A stretch of DNA of 64,000 bases from Galerina marginata (taxonomy: Eukaryota; Basidiomycota; Agaricomycetes; Agaricales; Galerinaceae), in assembly GCA_023014335.1 (NCBI GenBank), contig JAECYW010000006.1, positions 2,604,001 to 2,668,000 of the forward strand. Reading direction: 5' to 3'. Within the stretch, counting starts at the first letter, position 1. Each line of letters opens with the position of its first letter. Both the position numbers and the translations under genes were made by a program. The notes beneath the pieces are model-generated. The model ran no database searches. It was not told the origin of the DNA and saw nothing but the letters and a program-made list of their open reading frames with translations. This document shows, in pieces, positions 44,646 to 55,978 of the stretch.

Positions 44646-46195
44646 CTATGGGTCGTCTTCATCGCCTGATAAAGGTTCAACACGAAAGTCACCATCTTCA
44701 TCTTCATCCTCCTCCTCCTCCTCTTCGTTTTCATCGGCGTCGTTTTCGAGCCCATCCTCTTGACCCTCGTTGCCCCCGGTGTCGGCGTCTTCGAGTGGGG
44801 CCTTCCAGAGCTCGCGGAAGTGGGAAGCGAGGCGGATTTGAAGAGACGATTGGGAATGAGCATAGGCTCGAATACCCTCGCTCAATTCCTTCGTCACGCC
44901 CTCTCTAGGTTGCAATCGCAATTTCCACCAGCCAGCCTTCCACTCCAAGAATGCGAGAACCCTCCGCATTTCCTCCTTCAGCAACATGACCTCCTCCCTC
45001 GCCCTCGCCGCCCTTGCTCTGCTCTTCACCCACTCCACACGGAGTATGTCGTCCTTGACATCCTCCGGGTCTGACGAAGACGCCGTCAGCCATATCCACG
45101 ACAGCGTACGCCTCGTTTCACCCGTTCCATCCCTCTTGCTCCGCGGCTCGTTTGCGAGGCTGAACTCGTTCTCCTCTGGCAAATTCGAAGGCTCCTGATA
45201 GACTACGCCATCCTCCTGAACCCCTCGACGGCCCACCCTTGTACGCAGGCGGTCTGGGTCCTGGTATGCTCTGATGTCGCCGTCATCGAGAACTCGGAAC
45301 ACCTCCTCCCACTTGCCAGGGCCTGCAAGCGTGAGTTTGGCGCTTCGAGCCCCTCGGTACCTATCTGCTGCGTTTCGAGCCTTCAGGTGAATCTTGTCAA
45401 TTACGGTTCTCGACCTTGTGCCATCCCGCTGGCCTCGAATGTTCTTGTTCTTGAAGTAAATCATTCGGCTCTTTATCTTGAGAACCTGTCTGATTTTTTC
45501 CAGTGAATCCGCGCATTGTGCATCTCGAAGTCTTTCCTCGATTTTGGGCAAACCAGGTAGGCAAACGCGGGTACGAACGGAGGCGGGAAGGCGGGATGGC
45601 AGCCAGAGTACCACGTTCTCTGGTTGGTCGGAATTCGGAACAGGCTGCAGCCCCGCGTTCTCTTTGGAAAGGTCGGCCTGGTACTGGAGAAGGCCGGGCA
45701 TGTAAATCGCGAGCAGCTGCTCCCAGCTGCGGATGCGTCCGCGGAGGATGTTCCGCTCTTCGGTTAAGCTCCGCTCTTGGAGGAGTGTGGCGTTTTGCTT
45801 TAGGTCGTTGATCTTAGATAAATGTTGTAGGCGCCGTCTGTACAGATAAACGTTAGCACAAATTAAACGAAACGGGCTGAAACACGTACTGAGTGTCTTC
45901 AAGGTCTAAGCCTATCTGAACAAAGGACCACGCCGACGTTGCATGCAGCGCAACGCCGCCGCTCGATAGCCGACGCTCCTCTTCATCCGCAAGCTCCTTC
46001 TTCACCTGGGCCTCAGAGAGATCTGCAAAGTAAATCAGTAACGGCTAGAAGAGGGATAAAATGCATGCCTACATGAGTCGGGGTTGTAGTAGGGGTTCTT
46101 TTTCTTTCTCGGAATCGCCGTGTCCTGCTCCCACTCCACACACATTCCCTCCCACTTATCCACGAGCTCCGAGTCCAACGACTTCGTTAGGCCAC
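44646..46195 (-). pseudogene. KDZ transposase, C-terminal part
   Basis: Read from 46195 leftward, this continues the KDZ gene after the LINE insertion. Introns are 46023-46072 and 45838-45889 (50 and 52 nt). The main exon (45837-44646) has blocks that I recognise from fungal KDZ transposases: YMPGLLQYQADL, ENVVLWLPSRLP, KIKSRMIYFKNKNIRGQ, RDGTGETRRTLSWIWLT and VEWVKSRARAARAREEVMLL. The C-terminus is very acidic (Glu/Asp run) and ends GDEDDP before the stop at 44646. The frame is intact across all the exons here. KDZ transposases are DDE-type enzymes that move cut-and-paste elements with 8-bp target duplications. Confidence 0.85.
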
Positions 46196-46210
46196 GGTGG
46201 CCCTCTTGCT
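46196..46210. repeat. Target duplication of LINE insertion, left copy
   Basis: GGTGGCCCTCTTGCT here and at 50097-50111. Deleting one copy with the LINE rejoins the KDZ frame across QQEGHRGLTKS. It is the hallmark of target-primed reverse transcription. Confidence 0.9.
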
Positions 46211-49200
46211 AAACGCAAATTCTTCGAGGAACGCATCGTTGATATTGCTTACTCCAACAAGCGCCCCTGGGATCTGATGAATTGGACCCAGAAGCGTGTG
46301 TTACCTGCCTGCGAAGCTCTCTCCTACCAGGGGGCTCCGTGCATCTCCCTAGACTCCCTCTGGGATGCTCTCCACGGTACGTATAACTCGGCCTCTGGCC
46401 GAGAGTATGATCTTTCTCCTTTGGACCAAATCCCCGCCATGCCGGTTAGGGATTGGGTTCCCTTTTCCATGTTCGAACTCACGGAGGCTCTCTCCGCGTG
46501 TTCGAGCAGATCCGCTCCGGGCCCCGACCACATCAGTTGGGCACACCTGAAGTGGTTTGTTAAAAAGGAAGGCGGCGCCGCCGACCTTTTCCTCCGGATC
46601 GCCAACGGGTGCCTTGAGCATTCGCATTGGCCTTCCGCCTTTAAGGACTCGCTGTCGGTTATCATTCCGAAACCCGGCAAGCCTTCCTACTCCACCCCGA
46701 AGTCTTTCAGGCCAATTGTGCTTCTGAATACTTTGGGGAAACTTATTACAAGTTCTTACATAGTAAAAGAACTTGTTTTCCGGCCTGCATAGCAGCAGAA
46801 AACATTCCTAACGCCAAGGACAGAAATACTCCCACTCATATAGTGACCCTGCATGGTTTCTGTATCTCAGCCATTACTGGGCCAATTTTTATGATCTTGG
46901 TATCAAAAAATTCGTAAAAATCAGGCCCTTCCTGGTCACGTGACCAGGCCGTATTAGGCTTGTTAGAACCGCCTCATTTTTCTGCTTTTTTTGAGTATAA
47001 GATCATTCTAATAGCTTCAGATTTGAGCGGACTATGCAATATTTACCTTTTTAATCTTTATTTATAGTCAGACTCACCTAGAAAGTAAGAACTTGTTTTT
47101 GCCATGCGCAGCAATGGCCTCTGACCAAGTTGAGAAGATGATCTCGAATCGCATTCAGTTTGACGCTGTCAAATTTGATGTTTTTCATCCAAATCAGGTT
47201 GGGGGCGTTCGACAGCGCTCCACTGAGGATGCTGGCCTCTACCTAACGCACATTGTGCGCGCTGGGTGGGCTAAGGGACTTAAAACGAGCGTCTTGGCGT
47301 TCGATCTGGCCCAATTCTTTCCGTCGATAAACCATGATGTTTTATTGGCGGTGCTCGCCAAGCAGGGGTTTCCACCAAATGTGGTGAAATTCTTTGCTTC
47401 TTACTTAGTTGGCCGTTCTACGCAGTACGCATGGAACGCCTTCGTCTCTCCGCATCGGTCTGCAGACGTGGGGGTAGGACAGGGCTCTGCTCTATCACCC
47501 GTTCTGTCGGCCCTTACGTTGGCGCCCATCATGCGCCTCTTCGAGCAGCATCGCGATAAATGCTGGCTTCTTTCCTATGTCGACGACGGTACACTCATTG
47601 TGCAGTCGAAGTCACTCGACATAAATTGTTTGCTCCTCAAAAAAGCTTACAAGGTTATTTTCGAACTGTTTACTCAGTTCGCTCTCGTCCTCGAGCACGA
47701 CAAGTCGGAGATCTATCACTTCGACAGGTCGCACTCGGATTACAACCCTTCAATTGATCTGGGCTACGCCCCGTTCACTGGAGCGACTCCCCTGAAGCCC
47801 AAGCCATTCTGGCGATACTTGGGCTTCTTTTTTGACCGCAAGCTCACCTTTCACGAGCATGTGCGATTTTACTCGACCAAGGCATTCTCGTCGGTGAAAG
47901 CCATGAGGATGCTTGGTTCGTCCACTCGCGGTTTGGAGCCTACTGAAAAGAGGCTCCTTTACCGATCTTGCGTGGTGCCCATAGCTACCTATGGGTATCG
48001 TCTCTGGTTCTTCGAAGGCGCTCGATGCAAGGGCACTTTGAAGCTTTTAGGTCAGATGCAGCGTAAGGCTGCTCTCTGGATTACAGGTGCGTTTTCTACG
48101 TCCCCCGGTCCCGGTGTCGAGGCCCTTGCCGGCCTCTTCCCCTTTCATCTTCTCCTCGAGAGGCTTAACTACCGCGCAATCCTGCGCGTCGGTACCCTCT
48201 CAGAGACTCACCCCGTTCGGTCTTTATTGGCCGGGCACATGTTGGGCAAGGCTACGCCTCACCCCCTCTCCTACCATTCGATGTCCCGCCGTCAAAAGCT
48301 GAACACGAAGGGTCCTATTTTGGAGATCGTTAAGAAGCTCCCCATCCTGACCGAGCGTTTGGAGCCTATGGCTTCACATGCCAGGCCAGGCCATCGATTC
48401 CGCGACCGTTACTGGTCGCGGGTCACATTCGAGGAATCTCTGGCCCCTCTCAACAAGGACAGGGATTTCAATTATTACCTTGACTTCATCTTCGACATGT
48501 TCATGTGGGATGAGGGGGGTGTTTGCATTGGGACGGACGCTAGCGTTTACGTGAACGTCAACCCCAATAGGGCCACTCAGTCCGTCGCGGCTGGGGTCAT
48601 CTTTTCACAAGGCGTTGAAGTTGATCGCTTCAGATGGCTTGTGGGTCGCACCACCGCGCCTGACGCGGAAATGTCGGCCATCTGCCGTGCCATCGAGGCC
48701 GCCACCAGGCGGCAATGCAGGCACGTCGCTATATTCACGGACTCGATTGCTATGGCAAAACGAGCCCTTGACACTTCCTTGCATTCGTCGCAGTCTCACT
48801 CGCTGCGTGCTTGCAAACTCCTCGAAACCTGGCTCGAGGCAGATCCTCAACGCTGGATTTCCTTCCACTACGTCCCCACCAATCTCGAGTGGGGCGTTCA
48901 TCATATGGCTCACAAGCACGCGCGTGGGGCCGCTCATTTCCCCGTAGACTTTGGTTCGCGGGTCACTTTCGATCGACTTCGTGCAGAAGGCGACACTCGC
49001 GTGGCGGCACGCTGGGCCAAGGCTGCAGCTGACCGTCCACAACATCTGGGTCGCGACTTCCTCCAGCTTTCTACGCTGGGCAAGAAGCCGCGACCCATTC
49101 GTCCGGCTACTCGCAAGGGTGGGCCTTATATTCGCGAATCCGGAGGCGATGCCGCTTCCTTCGCGCGCTTGTGCAGGTGTATACTGAATCATGCGCCAAT

Positions 49201-49417
49201 CGGTTTGTATTACGACCGATTTAACATCCAAGAGCCTCATGGCTGCCCCCGCTGCGGCGCTCCTCGCGAGACCCGCTCACACATCCTGAAGTACTGCCCG
49301 CGGTACGACAGACAATCCCCAACCGATCGTTTACACAGTTTGTTGATGTTTTTGTTGGAGAATCAAGAAGCCTTCTCCTTCGCCCGCCAAGCGGCAGCAC
49401 CGCAAGGCATTGGGTAA
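46211..49417 (+). pseudogene. LINE ORF2: RT, RNase H and C-terminal zinc finger
   Basis: The frame is open from 46211 to the Hel2L copy at 46748, and from 47130 to the stop at 49415-49417. RT motifs: SAPGPDHISWAHLKW; motif A FDLAQFFPSINHDVL near 47299; motif B GQGSALSPVLSAL near 47478; motif C LLSYVDDGTLI near 47570. The RNase H domain follows: GTDASVY near 48530, DAEMSAICRAIEAA near 48662, FTDSIAMAKRAL near 48730, HHMAHKHARGAAH near 48900. A zinc finger CPRCGAPRETRSHILKYC is near 49244. RT plus RNase H plus a CCHC-like finger fits the I/Tad1-type lineages of fungi. It lacks the upstream endonuclease. Confidence 0.85.
46748..47129 (+). mobile_element. Hel2L short element (382 bp) in LINE
   Basis: Complete, with 5' hairpin (ACAAGTTCTTACATAG) and 3' hairpin plus GACCAAG. 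Removing it and two Ts restores CTTATTGAGAAGATG (LIEKM), as in the copy at about 34690. It contains CCTGGTCACGTGACCAGG at 46931-46948. Confidence 0.9.
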
Positions 49418-50096
49418 GGCGTTCCGCGCGGGCTCGCTGCTCAGAGAGGCCTTGATACCTTCTCTCGGGTTGCGTCAGTTGGGGGAGGTCCAATCCCTCC
49501 TTCGGACGAGGTTGACAGGCCAAGGACGGGGTGGTGCAGTTCCGCGCGTTCCTCGCGTTTCGTACCCGGTTGCATTCGCTACGACCGGTGGTTACTTTGC
49601 GGCCCATATCTCGAATGGTAGCTGCTCTTTTGGCTTGCGCGGATGATTTTCATCATTCGGTTGGGGGCCTTATCCCCGCATCTGCTTATTTCCTTCGCTG
49701 GTATGGGTTTCGGGTCGTCAAGGCGCGGGTGGGTGAAGGTTTTCGGATCGGGTCTGGGTTCTGAAGTGGGCGTTGGGTTTGGAAGGCGGAGAGAGTGCAG
49801 CAGCTGCGGCTGCCAGGAGATGTGCGGGCGGGCTTCGGTTCGTCCAAACGTGGTATTGGCGTAGCAGTGGGGGCCGTCCCTCCCTCGGGACTGGGCGGTT
49901 AGGTGGTCCGTCCCCCCTAGCAAAGGCCTGGCGCACAAAGGACGCCGTTGGAAGGATTCGGAAGAAATGGATGGGTTCGGGTCTGGTTCGGGGATTAGTA
50001 GTTTACTGCGCGCTTTCGACCGGGGATTTGTATTAGTTAGGCGACCGGACTGCTTTCGCGCACCGGTATATAAATTGTTGATTAAAAAAAAAAAAA

Positions 50097-50858
50097 GGTG
50101 GCCCTCTTGCTGAAGATTTCGCTGCGCCACCGCAGCCTTGTACCTTCTGAGCAACGTCAAGCCCATGTTGATGTACTTGAGCCAATTCCAAAAGGAGAAG
50201 TGGTCATCGAGAACATCCTGACGAGATCCGGGGCCTTGAGTTTTGGTGGAGTTACCAAGTGCATTGTGCGGGCCCCAGACACGCTCGGGGCACTCGCCGT
50301 CGGTGTTTCCTACGCCACGGATGTAGTTGAAGGAATAAAGCTGGTGGTCCTTCGTTTGATGCATGGGCTCGTGAAGCTTCGGAATGGCCGGGTTCAGTGT
50401 TTTTCCGGGCAATGGCTTGATTTCGTCTGGCCAATGTTCCTCGATGCGCTTGAACAAATTGATGAACCACTGGCACGCGATGTCATAGCTTGCGAGCACA
50501 ACGGCAACCATGATGAACCGGAGGACCATGCCGAAGATATAATCCATGTTCGCGTACCTATAATCAATAAGAAGACATGAGGGCTGGAAAAAACAAACGG
50601 AATTAGCCACGTACCTCTCGCCCTTCTGCAGGTTTCCAACACCTAGCGGGAAAATCATCTCTGAGCGCCCACAAACTGCCGCACCGACGCCAGTGTATCG
50701 AAGCCCAACCGAGTATTTCGTGTTGGCTTGCGCGAGGGCCTGAAGGCCGACGCAGGTACTGATCTGGGCGGGCAAGCAAGTTAGAGAAGAAAGAAAAGAT
50801 GAGGAGAAGGAAGAAAACGCACATCGGCGTCGTTTGCCCTACTCAAAACATACTTCTC
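50097..50858 (-). pseudogene. KDZ transposase, N-terminal part (5' end missing)
   Basis: Read from 50858 leftward, the frame begins inside the protein (EKYVLSRANDAD). It has introns 50764-50822 and 50558-50614 (59 and 57 nt). Recognisable KDZ blocks: STCVGLQALAQANTKYS, GVGNLQKGER, LASYDIACQWFINLFKRI, IPKLHEPMHQTKDHQLYSF, NYIRGVGNTDGECPERVWG, and GPGSRQDVLDDHFSFWNW. The gene is cut at 50858 by a Hel2L fragment, so the N-terminal Cys cluster usual in the family is not seen. It continues after the LINE at 46195. The target duplication copy 50097-50111 is part of the coding sequence. Confidence 0.85.
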
Positions 50859-51510
50859 ACAGTAAATAAGCCATTTTAAGAGATTTTAAAGGCATTAAAA
50901 TAAAATAAAAATACTAATGATGTTTTTTTACCTAAGAGATGGTCTGTGCACACATATCACATGACATATCCCTGAGAATATTTTGGTCTCACTTGGTGCA
51001 TCAACTGATTCCAAGGCAATTGCACAAAGTTCTGCTGTGAGTTTGATTATGTAAGCATCTAGAACATTATATTCAAGTCATTTGGTCATGTTTTGCAATG
51101 TTTGGTGTGTCTTTCATGGGTTATCCAGTCAGTTTAACACCAATTTTGCGATTTTTACTGAGTTAAGCTGGCTGTTTGCCAGATTTGGACACCATGACAT
51201 CATTGAAAAACATATGTAAATATTTGTACATTATTCTAAATTGGTCTGGGTAACATATTTTAGTATATCTAGCTCACTGAAATCTGTTTTAAGTGTAAAT
51301 TTACACAAATTTGCGCTTTTTGGGTCGTGTGAACAGGTCACATGACCTAATCAACCCTGGATACACATGCCACATGAAAGCCGTGATTTTTAGGATTTTT
51401 TTGATACCAAGATCATAAAAATTGGCCCAGTAATGGCTGAGATACAGAAACCATGCAGGGTCACTATAGCAGTGGGAGAATTTCCAACCATTGCGTTAGA
51501 AACCATTTCC
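50859..51510 (-). mobile_element. Hel2L 5'-unit fragment
   Basis: Matches the interior of the 855-bp unit (compare 30733-31382) up to CATTTCCATCT. Both element ends are missing: the left side is fused to the KDZ gene and the right side to unrelated sequence at 51511, just before the 5' hairpin would begin. Confidence 0.75.
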
Positions 51511-52368
51511 ATCTCACTACTGCAGTGGGTCTATTTTGAGGGGGGTCAAAATATGGGATAGACCGTTCGGATTTTGACCGACGGCAAATTGGGGTCAGAA
51601 TTTTCCCTTTTGATGTCAGGGAAAATATGGGCAGAAGGCTAGAATTTGCGTGTATTTTGAACTGGTCGAGATTGGGCACATGGCTCACCAGCAAGAGAAT
51701 GGCAAAACTACCTATTTTGCAGCTATTTCACCTTGCTGAATAATTGTGCCTTTGATGATGTCAAAATGCAGGACCAAACCTGAGGTTTTACCGGGTGTTT
51801 TCTTTTCAGGAAATTCCCTAATTTAGAACAGATCAAAATGTGTTCCTTTACTGGACATTTTAATTCGTGCAAAAGAGTTCATTTTGGCAAAATTTTTGAC
51901 CAAAGTTTAAATACCTCATCTCAGCTAAGGCAAAATCTATCGCGCGATGAGCGTGTCGCATCGTTGCCGCTGAGTGACCTGCGACCCGCTCAGTGTCACG
52001 AAGTGACCAGTTTATTACGGTGTCACAATCATTGACCAACGACTTCATTTCCCTTCCCGTGCTCGCTCTCAATACCAGGACGCTGAAGGCCTGACGCGCT
52101 GAAATAACATCTTGACAACATTGATCTGTTTGTTCTGTCCTTTGTTGCATCTCAAAGACTAGAACTGATCCTACTTTAGTATCGTCAACGAAGATGTGAC
52201 TCTTTCTACAAAAGTTGGCATTGACGCCAGCGCCACGTTGACTGAAGACGCTAACTTGGTCTGTGGCGTAAGGGTTGATATCCCCGCCACATCGCACAAG
52301 GACCGTTCGCACTGCCGTTTGGCGGTACATAATGGCCGAAAATCTGGGTTTCCTGATGAAGGTCGTCT
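51511..52368. other. No gene recognised
   Basis: A 175-codon frame on the minus strand (51860-52387) follows directly downstream of a Plavaka-like relic and may be its decayed continuation, but I cannot match it. The rest is AT-rich with many stops. Confidence 0.3.
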
Positions 52369-52650
52369 TCATGATCTCAAGCCACATTTAATTGTATCGA
52401 TAGCCATCGGTACATCTAAGGCATCGAATGCATTCAAAGTAGTGGGGATAGAATGGAGCTTTGGTATGTTGAGATGCTCGTGTATACCCAGCTCGATGAA
52501 TATGTCCTTATTTTTGTAGAATGTTTTCAGACATCTCTCAAGCTCGGCAAGGGTTTTACACGTGTGGAGTTGGAATCGCGAGTAATAGAGTGCGTAGACT
52601 TTCGAGCATTTTTTTCGCCATTGGCGGAGCACTCATAAGTTCCTTCTCCT
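52369..52650 (-). pseudogene. Plavaka-like transposase relic
   Basis: The minus strand reads TLAELERCLKTFYKNKDIFI, then ELGIHEHLNIPKLHSI, after which a frameshift leads to HYFECIRCLRCTDGY. This order (an FHxNKxIF-type helix, GxxEHFNxPKLHS, HYxxxIRxLGxTDGYNTE) is what I know from the C-terminal part of Plavaka-type CACTA-like transposases of basidiomycetes. A stop follows soon after and no catalytic part is seen. A decayed remnant. Confidence 0.55.
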
Positions 52651-54001
52651 AGTCACTTTTACACTGCGGCTGTTATGAGAGAATGCTCGAAGTCGACCCC
52701 GACCGACTCGTTTGGCCGAAACACGACCACCCCCAATTTTGCGAGGCACCAGCCGTCGAGGAGTTGCCTGGATGACGAATCCAGTTCGCAAGCTAGGAGG
52801 GCCCGTCACGCCTTGTCCACCTCTTCCAGTCTCTCGTTAACAAGCTAGATGGTCAATTCTGTCTTCTCGAACTACATTGGTTCTCACACCTCTAAAGCCA
52901 CTCCCACTAGCAGTTCACACAAGACTTCACCAGACCTTCGGCAAGAGTCAAGCTCAGTGTTCATGTAGATGCTCAGAACCGTAGCAGCTCGGCGGGTTCC
53001 TCAAGGGTAGGTTGGAACATATTCAATATTTTCGCAAATATAGATCGACCAATTTTTTGTAGACCACATCACTCGCATGCCAATATCTACTACGACAAGA
53101 AGGCTTGCGAAGCCCAAGCTGTCAAATACAGCGACCTTCCTTGTGTTCTATCGCCGAAAAATTTGGCAGGTCATCAAATAGGGAGCGTGTCATGAAGGCG
53201 CAAACCCTCCGTGATTTCTCGGTGTCGTCATAGAAGAAGCGAGTAAGTCGTGTTACAGTGTCTTATCTATTTTTGGGTCAGGCTTACCTGTCCGCAGAAG
53301 TTGGCCGAACTTGCAGAGGACAATGCAGACCTGCCAGTAGGCGTCGCAGAGGCATCACGGCCACGTCGTCAATGTCACGGGAGGTCAGCGTTTGGGGCGC
53401 GGGAATACTTACCGAGACTGCGTCTATCGCATGGACAGCAGTCTCGACTATTACACTCGTCGTCGCCGTTAGTTTACCTCGCTCGGCGCGCCATTGTCGA
53501 CCGCGCCCAGCCCAACTCTCAGCTGTGTCTCGAGCCGCGGCACCACGAGATATGAAGCTGTAGGGGATGTTACAACAAGTAAGTTATCCCACGGCAAATT
53601 TGGCAGAAGGCGACAACCAATAGATCCAGGAGGTAGCAGAGGCGAAATGGGATCGTTCAAGGTAAGTAATATCTTCACATATGTTGACCGAATGCCATTT
53701 AGGGTGAAAGTTTTGCGCAGACTGGCCTCGAGAGGCTTGCAGACGCAAGGCTAGGTAACTCGGACCTAGAAATCGTTTCTCGCCATTGCAGAGAGTTGTC
53801 GTCGTCGGTTGATGTTACACTGATTTTCATCTTGACATTGTTGGTAATTTAGTCATAATAATATTTTCACTGTCTAACGCTTTCTGGCTCGAATCATTCA
53901 CTACCTGCATCCTGCTACTTCACTGCAAGTCTAAATTAGCGGGAAGTTGTAGGCGTCGACCTTGCTGTGCAAAACAAAGGAATCTAGAAGGTTATAAAAC
54001 A
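52651..54001. other. No gene recognised
   Basis: Short frames on both strands (up to about 100 codons, 53250-53760) with biased Arg/Ser/Ala composition and no recognisable motif. No repeats of the other families seen here. Confidence 0.3.
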
Positions 54002-54403
54002 TTAGACAATGTTTCCCGTTATCTGACAAGCGTACCGTCTGAGAACAAATCGAATAAGCCTCCCGTCGTCTGCGCGCAGATTAACCACCCCATTAATTTT
54101 CTTTCCAAGTCGCATAACCAGGATATTACCCCTCCAGCTTTCACCCGGAGTCAAAGCAGCTATAGCAGCATTGAGAGGGAGGTCTTGACGATTTGTTACA
54201 AAGATGCAAAACTGATGAATCTGGCGCCCTCTATGCACGGTCACTTGAGTGTCATGTATTTGGATGCGAACGTCGTGACCTCCGAATGCCTCTTCAACAA
54301 TGGGGTTGCGTAGTTCGTTTGTCGTCCTAGTCCGAATCGGAACCCGAATTGGGTTTGCGGATGTGGTCCCATAAAGCAGGGCAGTTATTGAAACGTACTG
54401 CGC
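54002..54403 (-). CDS. Exon of an unknown protein
   Basis: A single frame is open from about 54403 to the stop at 54002, about 133 residues, with AG just upstream at 54404 as a possible splice acceptor. It contains RNPIVEEAFGGHDVRIQIHD, then NRQDLPLNAAIAALTPG and WRGNILVMRLGKKINGVVNL. This has the composition of a folded protein and reminds me of hypothetical proteins common in Agaricomycetes, but I cannot name a function. The upstream exon was not found with confidence. No start codon is evident within the exon, so it is probably the last exon of a longer gene or a remnant. Confidence 0.4.
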   Translation of the reverse strand, partial: AQYVSITALLYGTTSANPIRVPIRTRTTNELRNPIVEEAFGGHDVRIQIHDTQVTVHRGRQIHQFCIFVTNRQDLPLNAAIAALTPGESWRGNILVMRLGKKINGVVNLRADDGRLIRFVLRRYACQITGNIV

Positions 54404-55443
54404 CTATAATAACATGACAGACTCTGTAAGTCAAATCTTGTAATCCATGTTAACCTTCCTTACATTACGACAAGGGAGAGTGTGTACACGGGAGGTAGGC
54501 ATGCTGCAGAACGCATATGCTACTCATTACAAGCTGTTATATCCTCTTATCCTCTTAGACAAAATCGCGATGTCATTGCCGGCATGAAGTTCGCGGTGAC
54601 TGTCCTTCTTAGCAGTGTACAAAGATCTGAAACCTGGTGCCTGACTAACTGCAACCGCTGGACCAAGATTGAGCTGACGAGCTGACAACTTTAACGTTTT
54701 ATGGCTGCCAACTTAGTCAGGAAAGTCAAAATTGGCACCATGTCGGTAGCTTCACCGTCAAACCGCAGACATTTTGAGACATGTGCCAGAATTTAAGCTT
54801 GCCCCTCAGCGTCTGCTATTTTTAGGTACCTAGCCATTTGGTGCCGTGGGAAAAAGGGAACGTTGAGAATATTAATTCGAACTACTGCCCCTGATCCGCC
54901 AGCCCGCCATGGCCAGTTCACCCAACCCGCCAGTTCGTCCAGCCCGTCATTCCGCCCAGCTCAATCATCGAATCCATCAGGTTGCCCCCACATCCAGCCT
55001 CTTTTACGGTGCCCGCCTAGCCAAAGGTTACCTTGTTGATGCAGAACTCGTAACAACCTCAGTTATCGCCTGACTTCGACGCCAAAATAATCGCGCAAAA
55101 GACATATGCAGAAATAGACCCGAAGTTGAAACTTTCTGCGCACTATCACCAATGCCTCTGAAATTTCGCACACCCATTCCCTTTGTACCATCATCACTAG
55201 CCCGCCGTCGCCCTCGCTGTGCACGCACGCTCCCAGTGTCCCTATTAAGCCCCAATCCCAACCTGTCCCAGATCCCTACTACTACATCCCAGGCAGCTCG
55301 CTCTGCGTGCCATGCACGCCACATCTGCGATCCGAACTAATGGCCACCGACTGACCGTCACGCTTCCAGCCACCGTTACCCAGGTCCTCGACAGCCGAAT
55401 CTGCCCTCAACCCTTTAATTCGTCCGCGCACGCATACCTTAGA
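54404..55443. other. No gene recognised
   Basis: A small ATG frame (54909-55073, 54 codons, MASSPNPPVRPARHSAQLNH) overlaps a stretch of repeated CCAGTTC/CCGCCAG words and is not convincing. The remainder has short frames only. Confidence 0.3.
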
Positions 55444-55978
55444 CTCATACGACTATGTGCATGTTGATGTTTATGACCAAATTTGATTCTGAACTGAACT
55501 TTGACGCAGGGTTCGGCCATCTCAGAAGACAGGACTTAGCGCGAGAAGTTCTATGAACTCAAGCTACAAGCAAATTTAAACTTCATCCAAGTCTCTCCTG
55601 CCTTCCTCATGACCAGGCCGATGAATGTCGGGAGTTCACAGGTGGAGTTCACAGGTGGAGTTCACAGGAAATTCTGCACTCAAAACAACCAAAACTTTGG
55701 ATGCTGTCGGCAAAAAGACTGGATACTACACCGTTAGGTATTTACCATACATTTCTACCGTCTCGCTGGTCCTGACTTAAAATTTCTAGGAAAACTGATG
55801 CTTCAATCACTACCGTTGAGACATGCACTTTGAACTTGCCCACCAGCTTTGGGTCTTTCCAGATTCCAAACATCGGAGGATCTCTTACGTTGACCGGAAA
55901 GGACTCGAAAATACATGTCGTTGACTATACCGCCGGAACACACTCTCTTATCTACTCCACGGGCGAAATGATAACATG
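55444..55978 (+). pseudogene. GH35 beta-galactosidase relic, central part
   Basis: The exon pieces are: end of one exon SYDY (to 55456), intron 55457-55509, exon 55510-55737, intron 55738-55789, exon 55790-55978. They read GSAISEDRT, EKFYELKLQANLNFIQVSPA, then NLPTSFGSFQIPNIGGSLTL and GKDSKIHVVDYTAGTHSLIY, which fits the region after the catalytic barrel of secreted fungal GH35 enzymes. The relic is disabled. A TAG lies where LA is expected (near 55540), and a 13-bp unit (GGAGTTCACAGGT) present three times at 55631-55669 shifts the frame. The catalytic barrel and signal peptide are absent upstream. The last exon ends GEMITW at a GT, where a 5.9 kb segment separates it from the rest. Confidence 0.75.

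Larger units (their letters stand above)
46211..50096 (+). mobile_element. 5'-truncated LINE with poly(A) inserted in KDZ gene
   Basis: The insertion starts inside the LINE coding region (KRKFFEERIVDIAYSNKRPW) directly after the 15-bp target duplication. It ends in a ~12-nt poly(A) (50084-50096) before the second duplication copy. The endonuclease region and 5' UTR are missing, as in most LINE insertions. A 3' UTR of about 670 bp follows the stop at 49415. A Hel2L copy (46748-47129) sits in the RT domain. Fragments of the family lie at 23321-25310, 33258-35264, 40716-41172 and 41503-43257. Confidence 0.9.

Noticed and set aside
48605..49240. 211-codon minus-strand frame
   Set aside because: It is antisense to the LINE RNase H region, which has clear motifs on the plus strand.
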